Notes: generated by a model from the letters alone, not told the origin. DNA of 64,000 bases from Apteryx mantelli (GCF_036417845.1 NC_089981.1:8945501-9009500); one strand, 5' to 3'; positions 10,602-22,477 are shown, numbered from the stretch's first letter. A program made the numbers and translations.

Positions 10602-13600
10602 GTTGATCAGTCGGGTGCCAATATGCAATATACAGCTTATACCCCTGGGAAAACAAAGACAGACACATGATTCATCAGCATTTTTTCATTATTAATAATG
10701 AATTCTATATCAGAAGTGGATACAAACCAAGAAAGATATAGCATTAGTATTAAGCTTATGAAGCGTTTAGTTTCTGTCATGTATTTTTTTTTAACGGCTA
10801 TTTAATTCTCCACAGTACAAAGCTTCTGCCATGGCTTTGGTGGCACAGAGATAGGTGCACTCTGTGATATGTTCCTTAATCCTGTTCTTCCAGGATTTTG
10901 AAGGACTGGCTCCATAGCTGGTAGCCTTCCATGCACTAAGGACACAGCCAGGGTGTTCACCTTGGGCACTACAAGGCAGATAATGCAGCATGTTTGCCCT
11001 CAGGGGAGACAAAGTCCCTCACAGCAATCTTTGTAAAATGGGTGTCTTTAAGAATACCTGGAAATATTGCTCAGAATGATGATTTGCTTTATAAGTACAC
11101 ATGATCTTTGAATTCTTGTTTAGAAGGGAAATGTACCCACATGCAGAGAAAAGAACTCTCTTGTGTATAGACATTTGGAAACGTAAATATGAAATGTCAC
11201 AGGCGGAAAAATGAGTTCTGGGAAGGTTATCTATCATGGAGGGGAAAAAAATTGCACATATGACTTAATGGAGTATTTCACATTGTTCTAAATCTCAGCA
11301 TTGTTTCTATCAGAGGAAGGAAGAATGAAAGACTCTTGTGAGATCTTCTGTCCCAGCACTGTACTGATTTTACCTAGTGTGATTTTTGATATGCTCTGCG
11401 TGATGCTTTCAAGGCTTAACTTAGCTTAATGAAGCTGATCTAACTAAACTCCTTCAACAGCCAGTATAAGTCTGATTCATAGGCTGATTCAGAATGACTA
11501 AATTAGGGTCCTTTGCAGAACCCTTTTTTCCTCCACTCACTATGAGGAGCTTAAGCAAATTAGCACCACCAGCTTAGAATGAACTTTAGAGAATAATCCC
11601 TTTTGGTGCCTGAAAGTAGCTCAGAGCTTTTTGTAATGCCATCCACCTGTTTTAGGTTATGGCTGAGCTCCTTGTCCCTAGGCATTTCTACATCCATACA
11701 GTTTCTCATTCGAGACAAGGTCACATTCCAGCATAAACATGGGACTTCTTTGGTTCACCCTGTATTCCAGCCATAACCCATCGAGCATTACGTGTCACTA
11801 ATAAATGAGTAGCCTACATCTTCAAAAAGAGGGTAACGTTTCTAGCTTGCCATTATGCACCCAGACCACCAGAATTCCCTTGGTCAAAGAAGTCTGGGAA
11901 CCACCAGATTAAACTCTTCACAGAGAGTTTAAGGTCAGCCAAAAGCAGGCACTCTTTTAATAAAAATATCCACTGTATGGGCTTCCTTCTAGGATCAAAA
12001 CATTCCCCGTCAGCTGGTGTTAAAATGCACCATTTTAAGTCCTGCAGAGTTACATCACAACCAGGTCTTCTCATTTGTGTTGGTGATCTGTGAGCAAATC
12101 GGCAGAATGATTCAGTTAAGCCAAGTTATCTACCAACTACTTCAATCTGCAGCATAATCAGAAAGGCTCGTGCAGGCACAAAGGGATCAAGCATCCACAG
12201 GAAACACTGAAACTGAGAAAACCCAAGATTACTTTCAAACCCACAAAGTGAAGCCGAGAGAGGAAGTGGGCAAAGGTAGGGACTTTTCCTATGCTTACAG
12301 TTGTACTTACACTAGATGAAAGTTTTTCAAGCAGAAGGGTAAACTTTACATGGATGGTTCCCCTTCAGATATTTCTAAAAGGAAAAGGATCAGTAAGAAC
12401 AACGGGAGGTCAGTTTCTCCCTCGTCTTACCAGGTCGTGATCCTTTCTACCCCTCTTCCTTCTACTGAGCAACGACGTAGACTTCTCAACAGAATAAATG
12501 ACAGGGATGAAATGAGCACACCTTTATGGCTGTGCAGTACCAAGTTGAAAAGAAATAGCTGGGCTCCATCCAAGCCAGAGCATGACTGGAAGCATACCAC
12601 AGCAATCGCAGGGCCATATTTAGGCAGTCAGAAAGGAGTGACCAAGAGAGAAATGATCAGGGGAAACTATATGCCTGAATACCAGCAGGTGGCAAATTCC
12701 TGAGCTAAAAACAAGGTGTGCATCTACAAAAGGACTGATTCACAATTCAGACAGCTCGGCTATGTATATTGCTTGAAAAGGTCCTTTCCATCACCACCAA
12801 ACCGCATTTAACAAACTACCCATCTGTCTGATCTCATCTCATCGCCTTAAGTCATGTAGGCACCTGTACCTAAGCTAGGCAGATTACACCTGACCAGTCT
12901 ACTTGTAGATGTGATGAATCATGTGCTGCCAGTACCCGTTTCTTACTGTTGACTCCAAGAGGATTACTAGGATGACTAATTCAGTAGAGGATTGCCACCA
13001 GTTATGGCTTATCTCTTCAAGTGCCTTTGCAGGGGTAGACCTGAGCTATATGACATAATGCAATCAGCTGCAAAATAAAATGAATCTCATGTGTACTCTT
13101 AACATCTCAAAAAGGGTGAGAAATTGCACCATCTCCTTACTGCATGCATTTTTCCCTAAAATCTCAGGTGGTTATGGGAAACAAAAGAATAATTTCGAAG
13201 CAATCGAATCTGTGGCTGTAGAACTAGCTCTGTGTATGATTCTAGCCAAAGACAACTAGAGACAGTTGATAACTTCAGTGGAAGTTCCTTTCTGTATTTT
13301 CACATTTGTGCAAGAAGAAAGGAAAAGGAAAAGGAAGAGGAAAGCAAAGCGAGCAAAGCAAAGCAAAGCAAAGCGAGAAGCCAGAGAAGCTGCAAAACTT
13401 ACCTCGCCTGTGTTTAGAGATCTAATATTTTGTGTAAGGGCTGTACAACTTTATCTCCTCAACTTCTGTCTCCCCTGGTATGAATGTGTTAGAGCACAGC
13501 GCATTTAAAGAACATAGAATGGCTTCTGGAAAGCTTCCAAAACTTGCTTAGGAGGTGGCTTTTAGTGTATAATCCAATCTCATCTAATGTATTACTTGCT

Positions 13601-15639
13601 TTCGTGTGTCACAAGTGTGTCTTGATGTTTCCTGCCTGTGTGAGAAGTGGTTTAATAGGCTGTGTGGATGATGTGACCTGGGTGTGCTGAATGATGCTTT
13701 CATATCCCAGCAGCTGCACAAAGGGCTGAGAAGAAAACCGTTTAAGTACCAACCTTTAACCCTCTCCCAGGAAATCTTCCACCTGAAGGGCTCTTGGGGC
13801 TGCAGGAGGGAGGGGTGGAGGCTTAGTGAAGGGAAGGCGTGAAAGAAAGGGGCAAAGGAGGAGAATGAGTTCTGTCTTGACTAAAAAGTTTAAGTAAATA
13901 TATTTTAAAGAAACAGTTGTCAGTCAGTGCTTTTATAATGATATCACAAAGGCATTTCAGGGTTTCTCCACAAGAAATAACAGTCAAAGGAGTAGCTGAG
14001 TATTCAACTGGACAAGCATATGCATGGACCTATCCAGCTAACGCTTCTCGGAGTTCTTCCTTACTCCAAGCTGATAGTTGTATGGATTTCCCATGTGTAA
14101 AGGGCCATTAGGTCCACTGCTCTGGCCTCCTAGCATTGTGAATGCTAAAACTGTCCATTTGTAATCTAGATATTTTCTCTCCTTTTTTAACTTCTGTGTA
14201 TTCCAAAAAAACATGTAAAAGAGAAATCTTCATTAAAGAAAAAAAGAAAGAAACCTCAAGCTGTAGGAAGAGTCACCATCCTCCAGGGATGGTCAAGAAT
14301 TCCTATCACAGGAGTCTTTTAAGGACCGGTTGGGCTCATTTCTCTCAGGAGTGGTTACGATGAAGTTTTTATAGGGACAGAAGATGTCCTGGGTGACCTC
14401 TTGATGACCCTCCAAGTCCTATCTCACCAGAAATTTCATCACTGGAAATCCAGTGAATAAAGCCTCTTTGCAAGAATTTGCATGTTTTAACAGAGGTCAG
14501 TGAATTACCAAGTCAGTCAAAAAAATCCTTCATTTACGAATTGGGAAACTGAGGGAGGACGTCACCTATTTAATGCCAATGGAAGTCAGCAAATTTAACC
14601 CTAACTTAGTCACTCTAGGCTCTTCTGCGGAAAAAAATGAATGTCTCTGGAGGCAAAAAATGAATGTCTCTGATCTACCTCAGAACTGATTTTAGGATGC
14701 GATTAGGTGTGAAATAGACATCTAGCTTTTAAACAAAATAACTTAGGGCGGACAACTCTCAACTGTCATGATGGGCCCCATCTTTCTTAACCTGAGCAGC
14801 TGCAGTCAAAGGTGAACCTATGAAATGAAACAAACGAAGCAAATAGACATGCTGATTTATATCAGCATATCATCGCAACCAAGGCCATATCAAATTCATC
14901 GTTTCTCTCAACTCTACTGTGTATTTGTAGCTTATGCCTCACGGATGTCAGGAAAGACATTGTCTCAGCTACTGTCCTTTGCTTTGTTTTGCTGAAATTT
15001 CTGGAAATGTGGAATGGCCTGATAGCAACATAGTTAATGTCTCCATCTCCTCTGCACAGAATGCCAGCGATCTCCACAGTGAAAACAGAAATCCTACAGT
15101 TAATGAGAATAAAAACTGGTAAAGAAATGTCTTGGTGAAAATAGTCCCCTAACTTAAATGTCCTTTTACTGCTGCCTGGAGTCTTGGGCAGCTTAATGAG
15201 GGTTAACAGTAGTCACTACAGGAACCAAGAGTATTGGGTAAGAAGGTAAACAAAGTCTTCCAGTCTTTGGGAAAGGAAGAGGAGCAACAGATGACAGAAG
15301 CCAGAGATCAGGCCAATAGCATCTGGCCTGCTAACCTAGTATGAGTCAGCCTGCCACTTTCTGTACCCAGTGGCACACATGGCAGCAACTTGGCTAGCAT
15401 CACATTCATGTCCTTTTGTTTCCCTAGCCAAATGGACTACCAGAGGTGACTTAATGCACAAGTCCAAATGAAGAATTGCTGCTACCTCCTGCTGCAAAAT
15501 AATTCCCCGTAGGGCTGTGCTTAGTGCCAGCAAAGGAGAAAGGTCTTTTCTCCATTTTCATTCCACTTACCTTGGCACCTGGCTCTGGACACCACTATGG
15601 CAGCAGGTCATGCTCAGGGGAGCTGTGATTTGGACAAGG
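10602..15639. other. Intergenic DNA, unit L1
   Basis: About 5 kb matching the complement of 38870-43902. A likely splice acceptor (complement of TTTTCCCAGG) ends at about 10645 and would precede the OR3-L coding exon. An (AAAGC)n tract is at 13341-13374, and a doubled ~21-bp segment containing AAAAAATGAATGTCTCTG at about 14630-14670 occurs in both arms. A 117-codon open frame at 12350-12703 (+) is kept in R with three changes but has no recognisable domain. Confidence 0.55.
13341..13374. repeat. (AAAGC)n pentanucleotide microsatellite
   Basis: Interrupted runs of AAAGC and GAGC units. The counterpart in R (41141-41173, complementary orientation) has a different order of interruptions, as expected for a slippage-prone tract copied with the arm. 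Confidence 0.8.
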
Positions 15640-16260
15640 AGGGACTGTGCATGGTGAGATGAACGAGGTTTTGCAGCTGGATAGTGAATACTGGCAAGGG
15701 GTTTGTTGACAGAGCCATGGTGAATGTGTGTTGTGAATTTGATGATGGGCAGGATGGGGACAAGGCACGGTGTGGGGGTAAGTTGTGACACTTGAAATGG
15801 ATGCTACATAGCTAGGAGCTGTCTTCATGGAGTTTGTGAAATCAGAAGTGCCTGAGGTGTGGTGAGGGACTGTGCTGAAAGATAGTATGAAGTGGCAGGT
15901 AATACTGTGGGTGCTAAGCTGTGTTGAAAGACCTTGTGACATCAGAAGCGGGCATCGTGTTTTGAAGGGTAACACTAGGAGAGGTTGCAAAATTGTGGCT
16001 GCTGAGGTGTCATAAGGCTGGCTACAGAGTTCAAGGAGACCCTACTGTAGAACAGGTAATGTGAAGTAGTAGGGGACAATGTATGGTGACAGCTTGTGTT
16101 GGGAGAGGTTTTGAGGTCAGAAGAGGACACTCGGTAGTGAGGAATGTGCTAGGGGAGGTTCTGCAGTGACAGTGGACCCTTGGGGAATGAGAAGCTGTGT
16201 TGAGGGAGGTTGTGAAATCAGCAGCAGGCATTATGGAAGAGGACTGACAACTTCTCAATC
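15640..16260. repeat. Degenerate ~50-bp minisatellite, left arm
   Basis: Related blocks recur at roughly 49-52 bp spacing: starts near 15833 (GTTTGTGAAATCAGAAG), 15931 (CCTTGTGACATCAGAAG), 15983, 16108 (GGTTTTGAGGTCAGAAG), 16159 and 16207 (GGTTGTGAAATCAGCAG), each followed by a purine/GT-rich stretch with GTGGTGAGG-like words. The units are strongly diverged and the outer edges uncertain. The low stop density opens a 131-codon frame on the minus strand (15595-15990) whose translation is identical in R; I read it as a by-product of the repeat, not a gene. Confidence 0.7.
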
Positions 16261-16480
16261 TGTGTGACCCTGAGCAGCAGTAGGCCATCTTCTGCAAGGT
16301 ATATGAAACTAGAGCTGCTCATGAATGCAGCTGGGAAGCAAAGCAACAGTGCAAGAGTCAAGCTATAACTTTGGACAGACAGTTCTTGTGTTCTTTATAT
16401 CATGAGACTGTCTGAAGAAGGGAGAAGTAGTGAAAAAGCATTACTATTGCATGCCAAACATTGGTAAATTCCCATTTTTG

Positions 16481-16615
16481 ATGGTCCCTGGCTCATCTCT
16501 CTGGGACAGCAGCACCAACCCGGTCATTTACTTCCTCTTCAGGAGCAACCGTCACCACCGGCTCCATGGCTCTGGGAAAGTCACCTTCTGACAAGCGTTT
16601 GCAGAGAAAGCAACA
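16481..16615 (+). pseudogene. Mas-related GPCR relic (TM7 and tail only), left arm
   Basis: The plus strand reads WDSSTNPVIYFLFRSN, which matches the end of TM7 in Mas-related receptors (pattern SSxNPxIYFLxGS), followed by basic residues, GSGKVTF, a TGA stop at 16589-16591, then QAFAEKAT, which resembles the MRG tail. No TM1-TM6 is recognisable upstream, where the minisatellite lies. In R (37899-38033, -) the stop codon is CGA (Arg), so the stop is a CpG-type change private to L1. The match is short; an intact relative is in the spacer at 28547-29485. Confidence 0.65.
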
Positions 16616-17560
16616 TGCGGAGAAGGAAGCCAAGTGCCCAGAGACACTGCTGCAGGGACTGCTGTATAAATCCCTGCTGGCAAGGAGGTGTGGGAGGGTG
16701 GGGCAGCCTGCAGAGGGGACTGAGGGGAGGTGGGCAGCAGTGCTCAGCCCCCAGCGGAGCCAGGGCATCTCCACTGCGGTGGGAGCAGCTCAGCTGGTGA
16801 CGTGCCCCTTGCGAGCAGGGCTGTGCTGGGGACCAGGGAGCTGGGTGAGAGCGATCCTTGTCTGCACACCATGCCAGGGCCTCTTCTCATTACGTGGTCC
16901 CCCCTTGTGGAAGGGGACATGGTGCACAGAGCATGGCTATGCAGAGCATGCAGAGTGCGGGGAGGAAGAGTGACCCAGGATGTTGGGCATGTCTTTGGGA
17001 CCCTGAACCTTACAGGGAGTCTTTTCCCTCACTTTGACTTGAGGCCAAGCCTGCAGGACTCCAGGGCATTCTGGCAGCTCCTGGGAGGCCATTCTCAGCA
17101 GGGATGAGTTTCATCCTGGCTATTTTGGGCTTGTATAGAAACATCCTTCAGGCGTGAACACCTAGGGGACCGTTCAGCTGGTGCCACGGCTGCTCTGGTC
17201 AACACACAGGGGTCCTGGAGTGATGCGTGGTGCTTCTGTGTGTGTAGAGAAGAGCACCAATTCCTCACCTACACCCTGAGCCTCTCCATCGCTGTCCCCA
17301 GAGGACATCTCAACTCATCTCTCCCAGCTTTCGCCCAAGATGGCCATCTGCAGATGAGTTAGTTGCCCTAGGCTGCCTGTACAGGCAGTGGAGAGAAAGG
17401 TGCTTGTAAGGAGCTTTTCCCTTCCCTATGTGGCTGCAGCACACAGCTCCTGCTGAGCCATCAGCCACCCTCCTGTCCCTGTGCCAAATCTCTTCCCCAC
17501 CACCGTCTCGCCCCACACTGCGGATGCCTCGCTCCCCTTACGCAGTGCCATGCAAGGCCT
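16616..17560. other. GC-rich block, left arm
   Basis: Clearly richer in G and C than its surroundings, with several overlapping open frames on both strands (for example 16566-16973 and 16730-17107, both +). The same frames recur in R with small changes, but none has a recognisable domain and they overlap each other, so base composition explains them best. A CpG-island-like or former exon role cannot be excluded by eye. Confidence 0.45.
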
Positions 17561-17949
17561 CTCACCCTAGTGCTTCTGAGAAAGCTTTCAGCTCCCAGCC
17601 ACAGCACCTTATCTCACTGTCTTCCCAGTAGCTGCTGTGAGGGTCACCTCTCTTCCTGGCACTGGCACTTGCCTGTTGCTGCAGGGCTGAAAGGGCATTT
17701 CTCTGCCTCTCCATCCAGCTCTCCAGACTTTCTATTTGTTTTTTTTTTTTTTTGGCTCCTGCCCTCAATCCTTCCCTCCTTTGTTTCTCCATTACTCTCT
17801 TTCTGGGTTGGCTGGTGCATGGATCGAATTAACACTAAAACAGTTTGTGAGCAAGTGAAGGGCTGGATTTAAAAGGAATGGATCTAAATCTGATTTTTTG
17901 AAATTAAGTTGAGGGCAGAGAAAGAAGGGAAAATGTCTGCACCAGAACA
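17561..17949. other. Intergenic DNA with a poly-T tract
   Basis: Pyrimidine-rich, with a run of about 15 T near 17739-17753. In R the corresponding purine tract (about 36762-36780) is broken by C residues. No gene seen. Confidence 0.55.
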
Positions 17950-18032
17950 TTCAAAGAACTAACAGGGGTCAAAACTTTTCTCTTTTGTTCATTTTAATTC
18001 TATGGGGTAACAGTATTCCTGAAGCCATTTCA
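17950..18032. repeat. 83-bp CR1 flank (3'-side copy), left arm
   Basis: This 83-bp segment is the complement of 36483-36565, which in R flanks the 3' end of the CR1. In R a second, diverged copy (33656-33738) flanks the other end of the CR1. In L1 that second copy is missing because the CR1 is cut at 20526. Confidence 0.85.
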
Positions 18033-20526
18033 CAGAATCACAGAATGGTTGAGGTTGGAAGGGACCTCTGGAGATCATCTAGTCCAACCCCCCTGCCCAA
18101 GCAGGGTCACCTAGAGCAGTTGCCCAGGATCGCGTCCAGGCAGATTTTGAATATCTCCAGAGAAGGAGACTCCACAGCCTCTCTGGGCAACCTGTTCCAG
18201 TGCTCTGTCACCCTCACAGTGAAATAGTTTTTCCTCATGTTCAGATGGAAGCATCTGTGTTTCAGTTTGTGCCCGTTGCCTCGCGTCATGTTGCTGGGCA
18301 CCACTGAAAAGAGTCTGGCTCCATCTTCTTGATACCCTCCCTTCAGATACTTGTACACGTTGATAAGATCTCCTCTCGGCCTTCTCTTCTCCAAGCTAAA
18401 CAGGCCCAGCTCTCTCAGCCTTTCCTCATAAGAGAGATGCTCCAATCCCCTAATCATCTTTGTAGCCCTTCGCTGCACTTGCTCCAGTAGTGCCACATCC
18501 CTCTTGTACTGGGGAGCCCAGAACTGGACGCAGTACTCCAGATGTGGCCTCAGCAGGGCTGAGTAGAGGGGGAGAATCACCTCCCTCGACCTGCTGGCAA
18601 CATTCTTCCTGATGCACCCCAGGATACCATTGGCCTTCTTGGCCACAAGGGCACATTGCTGCCTCATGCTTAACTTGGTGTCCACCAGCACTCCCAGGTC
18701 CTTCTCCGCAGAGCTGCTTTCCAGCAGGTCAGCCCCCAACCTGTCCTGGTGCATGGGGTTATTCCTCCCTAGGTGCAGGACCCTGCACTTGCCTTTGTTG
18801 AGCTTCATGAGGTTCCTCTCCACCCACCTCTCCAGCCTCTCCAGGTCTCTCTGAATGGCAGCACAGCCCTCTGGGGTATCCACCACTCCTCCCAGTTTTG
18901 TATCGTCAGCAAACTTGCTGAGGGTGCACTCTGTCCCTTCATCCAGGTCATTGATGAAGAAGTTGAACAAGACTGGACCCAGTCCTGACTCCTGGGGGAC
19001 ACCGCTAGCTACAGGCCTCCAACTAGACTCCGCACCGCTGATCACAACCCTCTGAGCTCTGCCATTCAGCCAGTTCTCAATGCACCTCACTGTCCACTCA
19101 TCTAACCCACACTTCCTGAGCCTGTCTATGAGGATGCTATGGGAGACAGTGTCGAAAGCCTTCCTCAAGTCAAGGGAGACAACATCCACTGCTCTCCCCT
19201 CATCTACCCAGCCAGTCATTCCATCACAGAAGGCTATCAGATTGGTTAGGCATGATTTCCCCTTGGCAAAGCCATGCTGACTACTCCTGATCACCTTCTT
19301 GTCCTCCACATGCTTGGAGGTGGCCTCCAGGATGAGCTGCTCCATCACCTTTCCAGGGATGCAGGTGAGGCTGACTGGCCTGTAGTTCCCTGGGTCCTCC
19401 TTCTTGACCTTTTGGAAGACTGGGGTGACATTGGCTTTCTTCCAGTCTTCAGGCACCTCTCCTGTTCTCCATGACCTTTCAAAGAGGATGGAGAGTGGCT
19501 TAGCAATACAATCCGCCAGCTCCCTCAGCACTCGTGGGTGCATCCCATCGGGGCCCATGGATTTGTGGGTGTCAAGTTTGCTTAAATGATCTCTAATCCG
19601 ATCCTCCTCCACCAAGGGAAAGTCTTCCTCTCTCCAGACTTTCTCTCTTGCCTCCAGGGTCTGGGGTTCCTGAGGGCTGGCCTGAGCAGTAAAGACTGAA
19701 GCAAAGAAGGCATTCAGTAACTCTGCCTTCTCTGCATCCTTCGTCACCAGGGCACCCTCCCCGTTCAGCAAAGGGCCCACATTTTCCCTAGTCTTCCTCT
19801 TGCTACTGATGTCTTTGAAGAAGCCCTTCTTGTTGTCCTTGACATCTCTTGTCAGATTTAATTCCACACGGGCCTTAGCCTTCCTCGTTGCATCCCTGCA
19901 TACTCTGACAATGTTCCTATATTCCTCCCAAGTGGCCTGTCCCCCTTTCCACTTTCTGTAGACTTCCTTCTTCTGGTTGAGTTTTGCCAGGAGCTCCTTG
20001 CTCATCCATGCAGGCCTCCTACCTCCTTTGCTTGACTTCCTACTCACAGGGATGCACTGATCTTGAGCCTGGAGGAAGTGATGTTTGAATATTAACCAGC
20101 TCTCTTGAACGCCCCTTCCTTCTAGGGCCCTAACCCATGGGATTCCTCCAAGTAGGTCCCTGAAGAGGCCAAAGTTTGCTCTCCTCAAGTCCAGGGTTGC
20201 GATCCTACTTAGTGCCCTGCCTCCTCCTCGCAGCATCCTCAGCTCCACCATCTCATGGTCACTGCAGCCAAGGCTGCCCCCAACCTTCACATCTTCCACC
20301 AGTCCTTCTTTGTTTGTTAGTACGAGGTCCAGCAGCACACCTCTCCTTGTTGGCTCCTCCACCACCTGGGTCAAGAAGTTGTCACCAATGCTCTGCAGGA
20401 CCCTCCGGGACTGTTTGTGCCTAGCTGTGTTGTCTTTCCAGCAGATCTCAGGGTGGCTGAAGTCCCCCATGAGAACCAGGGCCTGGGATCGTGAGTCTAC
20501 TTCCAGCTGTCTGTAGAAGGCCTCAT
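18031..20526 (-). mobile_element. CR1 LINE with open ORF2 frame, truncated at the L1/L2 junction
   Basis: A non-LTR retrotransposon on the minus strand ending in a classic avian CR1 3' end (ATTCTGTGATTCTGTG complement at 18031-18050, ORF stop near 18107). The reading frame is uninterrupted from the junction to the stop. It encodes the end of the endonuclease ([10 protein letters not shown], then CSDHEMVEL), the reverse transcriptase core ([36 protein letters not shown]) and the C-terminal domain. Relative to the R copy it lacks about 250 bp of 5' sequence, and the element stops mid-codon at the breakpoint. The GVPQES stretch replaces the GVPKGS of R. The ATG at 20596 that appears to start the frame belongs to the joined flank, so an 829-aa product would be a chimera, not a real gene. 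Confidence 0.95.
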
Positions 20527-20659
20527 AAGTTTGTAGCTTTTGAAATAAGAGTTTGTTTCTGGGGTCAATACAGCATAAAATATCTCGCACCTTCATGCAA
20601 GGAAGGTAGCCCTATTTCTTCATTTTAGAGATCAAAAAGATCATTTTCAATCTGCAGAT

Positions 20660-20839
20660 AGAATCATAGAATCATTTAGGTTGGGAAGGATTTCTGGAGG
20701 TCACCAAGTCCAACCTCCTCCTCAAAGCAGGTTCAGTCAGATCAGATTGCTCCGGCCCGATCCAGCTGAATTTTAAATGTCAGCACAGATGGAGATTCTA
20801 CAAATTTGCACCTAATCCAGTGTTTGATCACTCACGTTG
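20660..20839 (-). mobile_element. Old CR1 LINE 3'-end fragment (unit L2)
   Basis: Direct counterpart of the fragment at 10-190, with a few substitutions (for example GAGGTCACCAAGTCC in place of GAGATCATCAAGTCC). It was carried by the duplication, not inserted independently. Confidence 0.8.
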
Positions 20840-22477
20840 GGGCAGGAGAGGGAAATTTCCTCCTTCAGTTTCCCAAGTAGTCCATGGAAGAGAGCAACCT
20901 GTTGATAGCAAGCTCATTGAAGCCCTTTTCTGAGAATTAACTGGGCTAGTTGCTGTGCTTTAGGGCAGAAAAGGTTGGGTAGGTTGGAGATAAACAACAG
21001 CCAGCTATGCAAAGATAACTCAGTGTGTAAAGGCAGTCTGGTCTTTTGTGCATCTAAGCAGGGTAAGCATTTTGCTCACTTAAACTGTGTACCTAACCAT
21101 TATAGGCTGGTTTTAATCCTGCTGTCTGCTTCTTGAAATGGGCAAGTACTTCTGAAGATTTGGCTCAAGGGGGGAATAAACTGGCTTGGTATCCACAGTA
21201 TCTTCTCTTGCCTTTCTGGATGAAACAGGTCAGTAAGAGAATAGTTTTGTACCTATGCAATACCTTGAAGCCTATGCTAGAAACAGACCTCAGCAAGAAT
21301 TGAAACCTCCATTCAGTCACCCACGTGATAAGAACTCCGCTTTGAGAGCGTCAGCCAGGTTACTGGTAACCTCCAATAGATTAACAATAATTTTTCATGT
21401 GAGGTGAAGCTGGTAGAACCTTTACAGGGATGAGCGATTCCCTTTCTGTTCAGGATTCCTTCCCTTTTAGCATGAGATTTTTCCCCCTCTAAATGGAAAG
21501 TATTTCATTTGGTGACTCTTCCCAATTTATTCCTGAGCAGAAGATGGCCACTTTTCCTTGGCAACAGGGATGCAAGCAAATGAGAAATCCTTTCTCAGCC
21601 AAACCTGGAGGATCTTGTGGTATCTGCTCCTCTTTGGGAAGATGCAAAGCTGGGTTTTCCTGCTGCTGTTGCCATTTAGTGCTTGCCGCCATTTCATTCA
21701 AGAGAGGAAGCTCTTACTTTCTTCTGCCAGGATGTGGATTTGTTATTTGTATGTTTACGAGTTGCAGTCCCAAAGGTCAGGGTGGTGGAGGTCCATGTAA
21801 TGAAGGCAGGTCTTAGCAAGTTGGCACAGCTGCAGCCTAACCATTATATTCCTATTTCAGCAAGGCTGAACAGGGGCTGCTTTGTCCCATTAATGGACTT
21901 TGTGGCCCATACTGATCTCTAACTACCCTGCTACCAATGCCCGGGGGAGTTAGCTAATAGGCAAAAAATGTATTGGTGATTGCAATACAGGAAGAATGAT
22001 GTCTGAACTAGTGTCAAGACCACCTATCTTCAGGAACAAGCGGGCCATTGCCCTCAGAGTGGGCCATTTGGATGATACTGTACACCCAACCGTGGCCATG
22101 AGTGAGGGGAGAAGAGTGCTCCATAGATGTCCTCAAGAAAAGCAGACTTTTTTCCTTAAAAGAGGAGAAAGAGGGCACACGAAAACCATTGTAGTGCCAG
22201 ACTAGGACTTGTGTTTCACAGTGCTGCTGCTGCCTTTTGAATAAATTATTTTATCTTTCTGCGCTTTCTTATCTCACCTGAAAAATAGGAACAGTACTCC
22301 CTTGTATCACAAGTCATTTCAATGCGTAATTAAAGAAGTCTAGTCAGAAGCTATGAAGAAAATGCGCCGTACTTCCTTGTGGCTACTGAGACAATCAATT
22401 GTGTGTTGCCAGTTTCCCATTACTTCTAGGTGTTGAACCAGTTTCTTGTCGGGAGATAACATGAGTGTGCTGGCAAC
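20840..22477. other. Intergenic DNA, unit L2
   Basis: Counterpart of 191-1833. No gene recognised. Near 22160 it reads AGAGGAGAAAGAGGGCACAC where L1 has a different sequence with a doubled GGCACACTAAAA motif. Confidence 0.6.

Larger units (their letters stand above)
1..20526 (+). repeat. Segmental duplication unit L1 (left arm of the inverted repeat)
   Basis: This block matches the reverse complement of 33990-55002 over nearly its whole length, with the same order of elements: CR1 fragment, OR1 pseudogene, OR2 remnant, OR3, minisatellite, Mas-related receptor relic, CR1. It also matches 20650-26743 directly at its outer end (position 11 corresponds to 20660). Its inner end lies inside a CR1, where position 20526 corresponds to R position 33990. 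The outer end is cut by the window; by comparison with L2 and R the unit should extend about 120 bp further left. Arm comparison shows substitutions plus several indels of 80-650 bp. Confidence 0.95.

Noticed and set aside
12350..12703. 117-codon open frame (+) retained in R at 41805-42158 with three residue changes
   Set aside because: No recognisable domain, no homologous frame outside the duplicate, and the arms are so similar that retention of the frame is expected by chance.
15595..15990. 131-codon frame identical in both arms (38524-38919)
   Set aside because: It lies inside a degenerate minisatellite, is low-complexity (Ser/Thr/His/Pro), and overlaps another open frame; identity reflects arm similarity, not coding constraint.
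16566..17107. Overlapping GC-rich open frames, possible novel gene or CpG-island exon
   Set aside because: Several frames are open at once on both strands, with no domain or consistent start or splice context.
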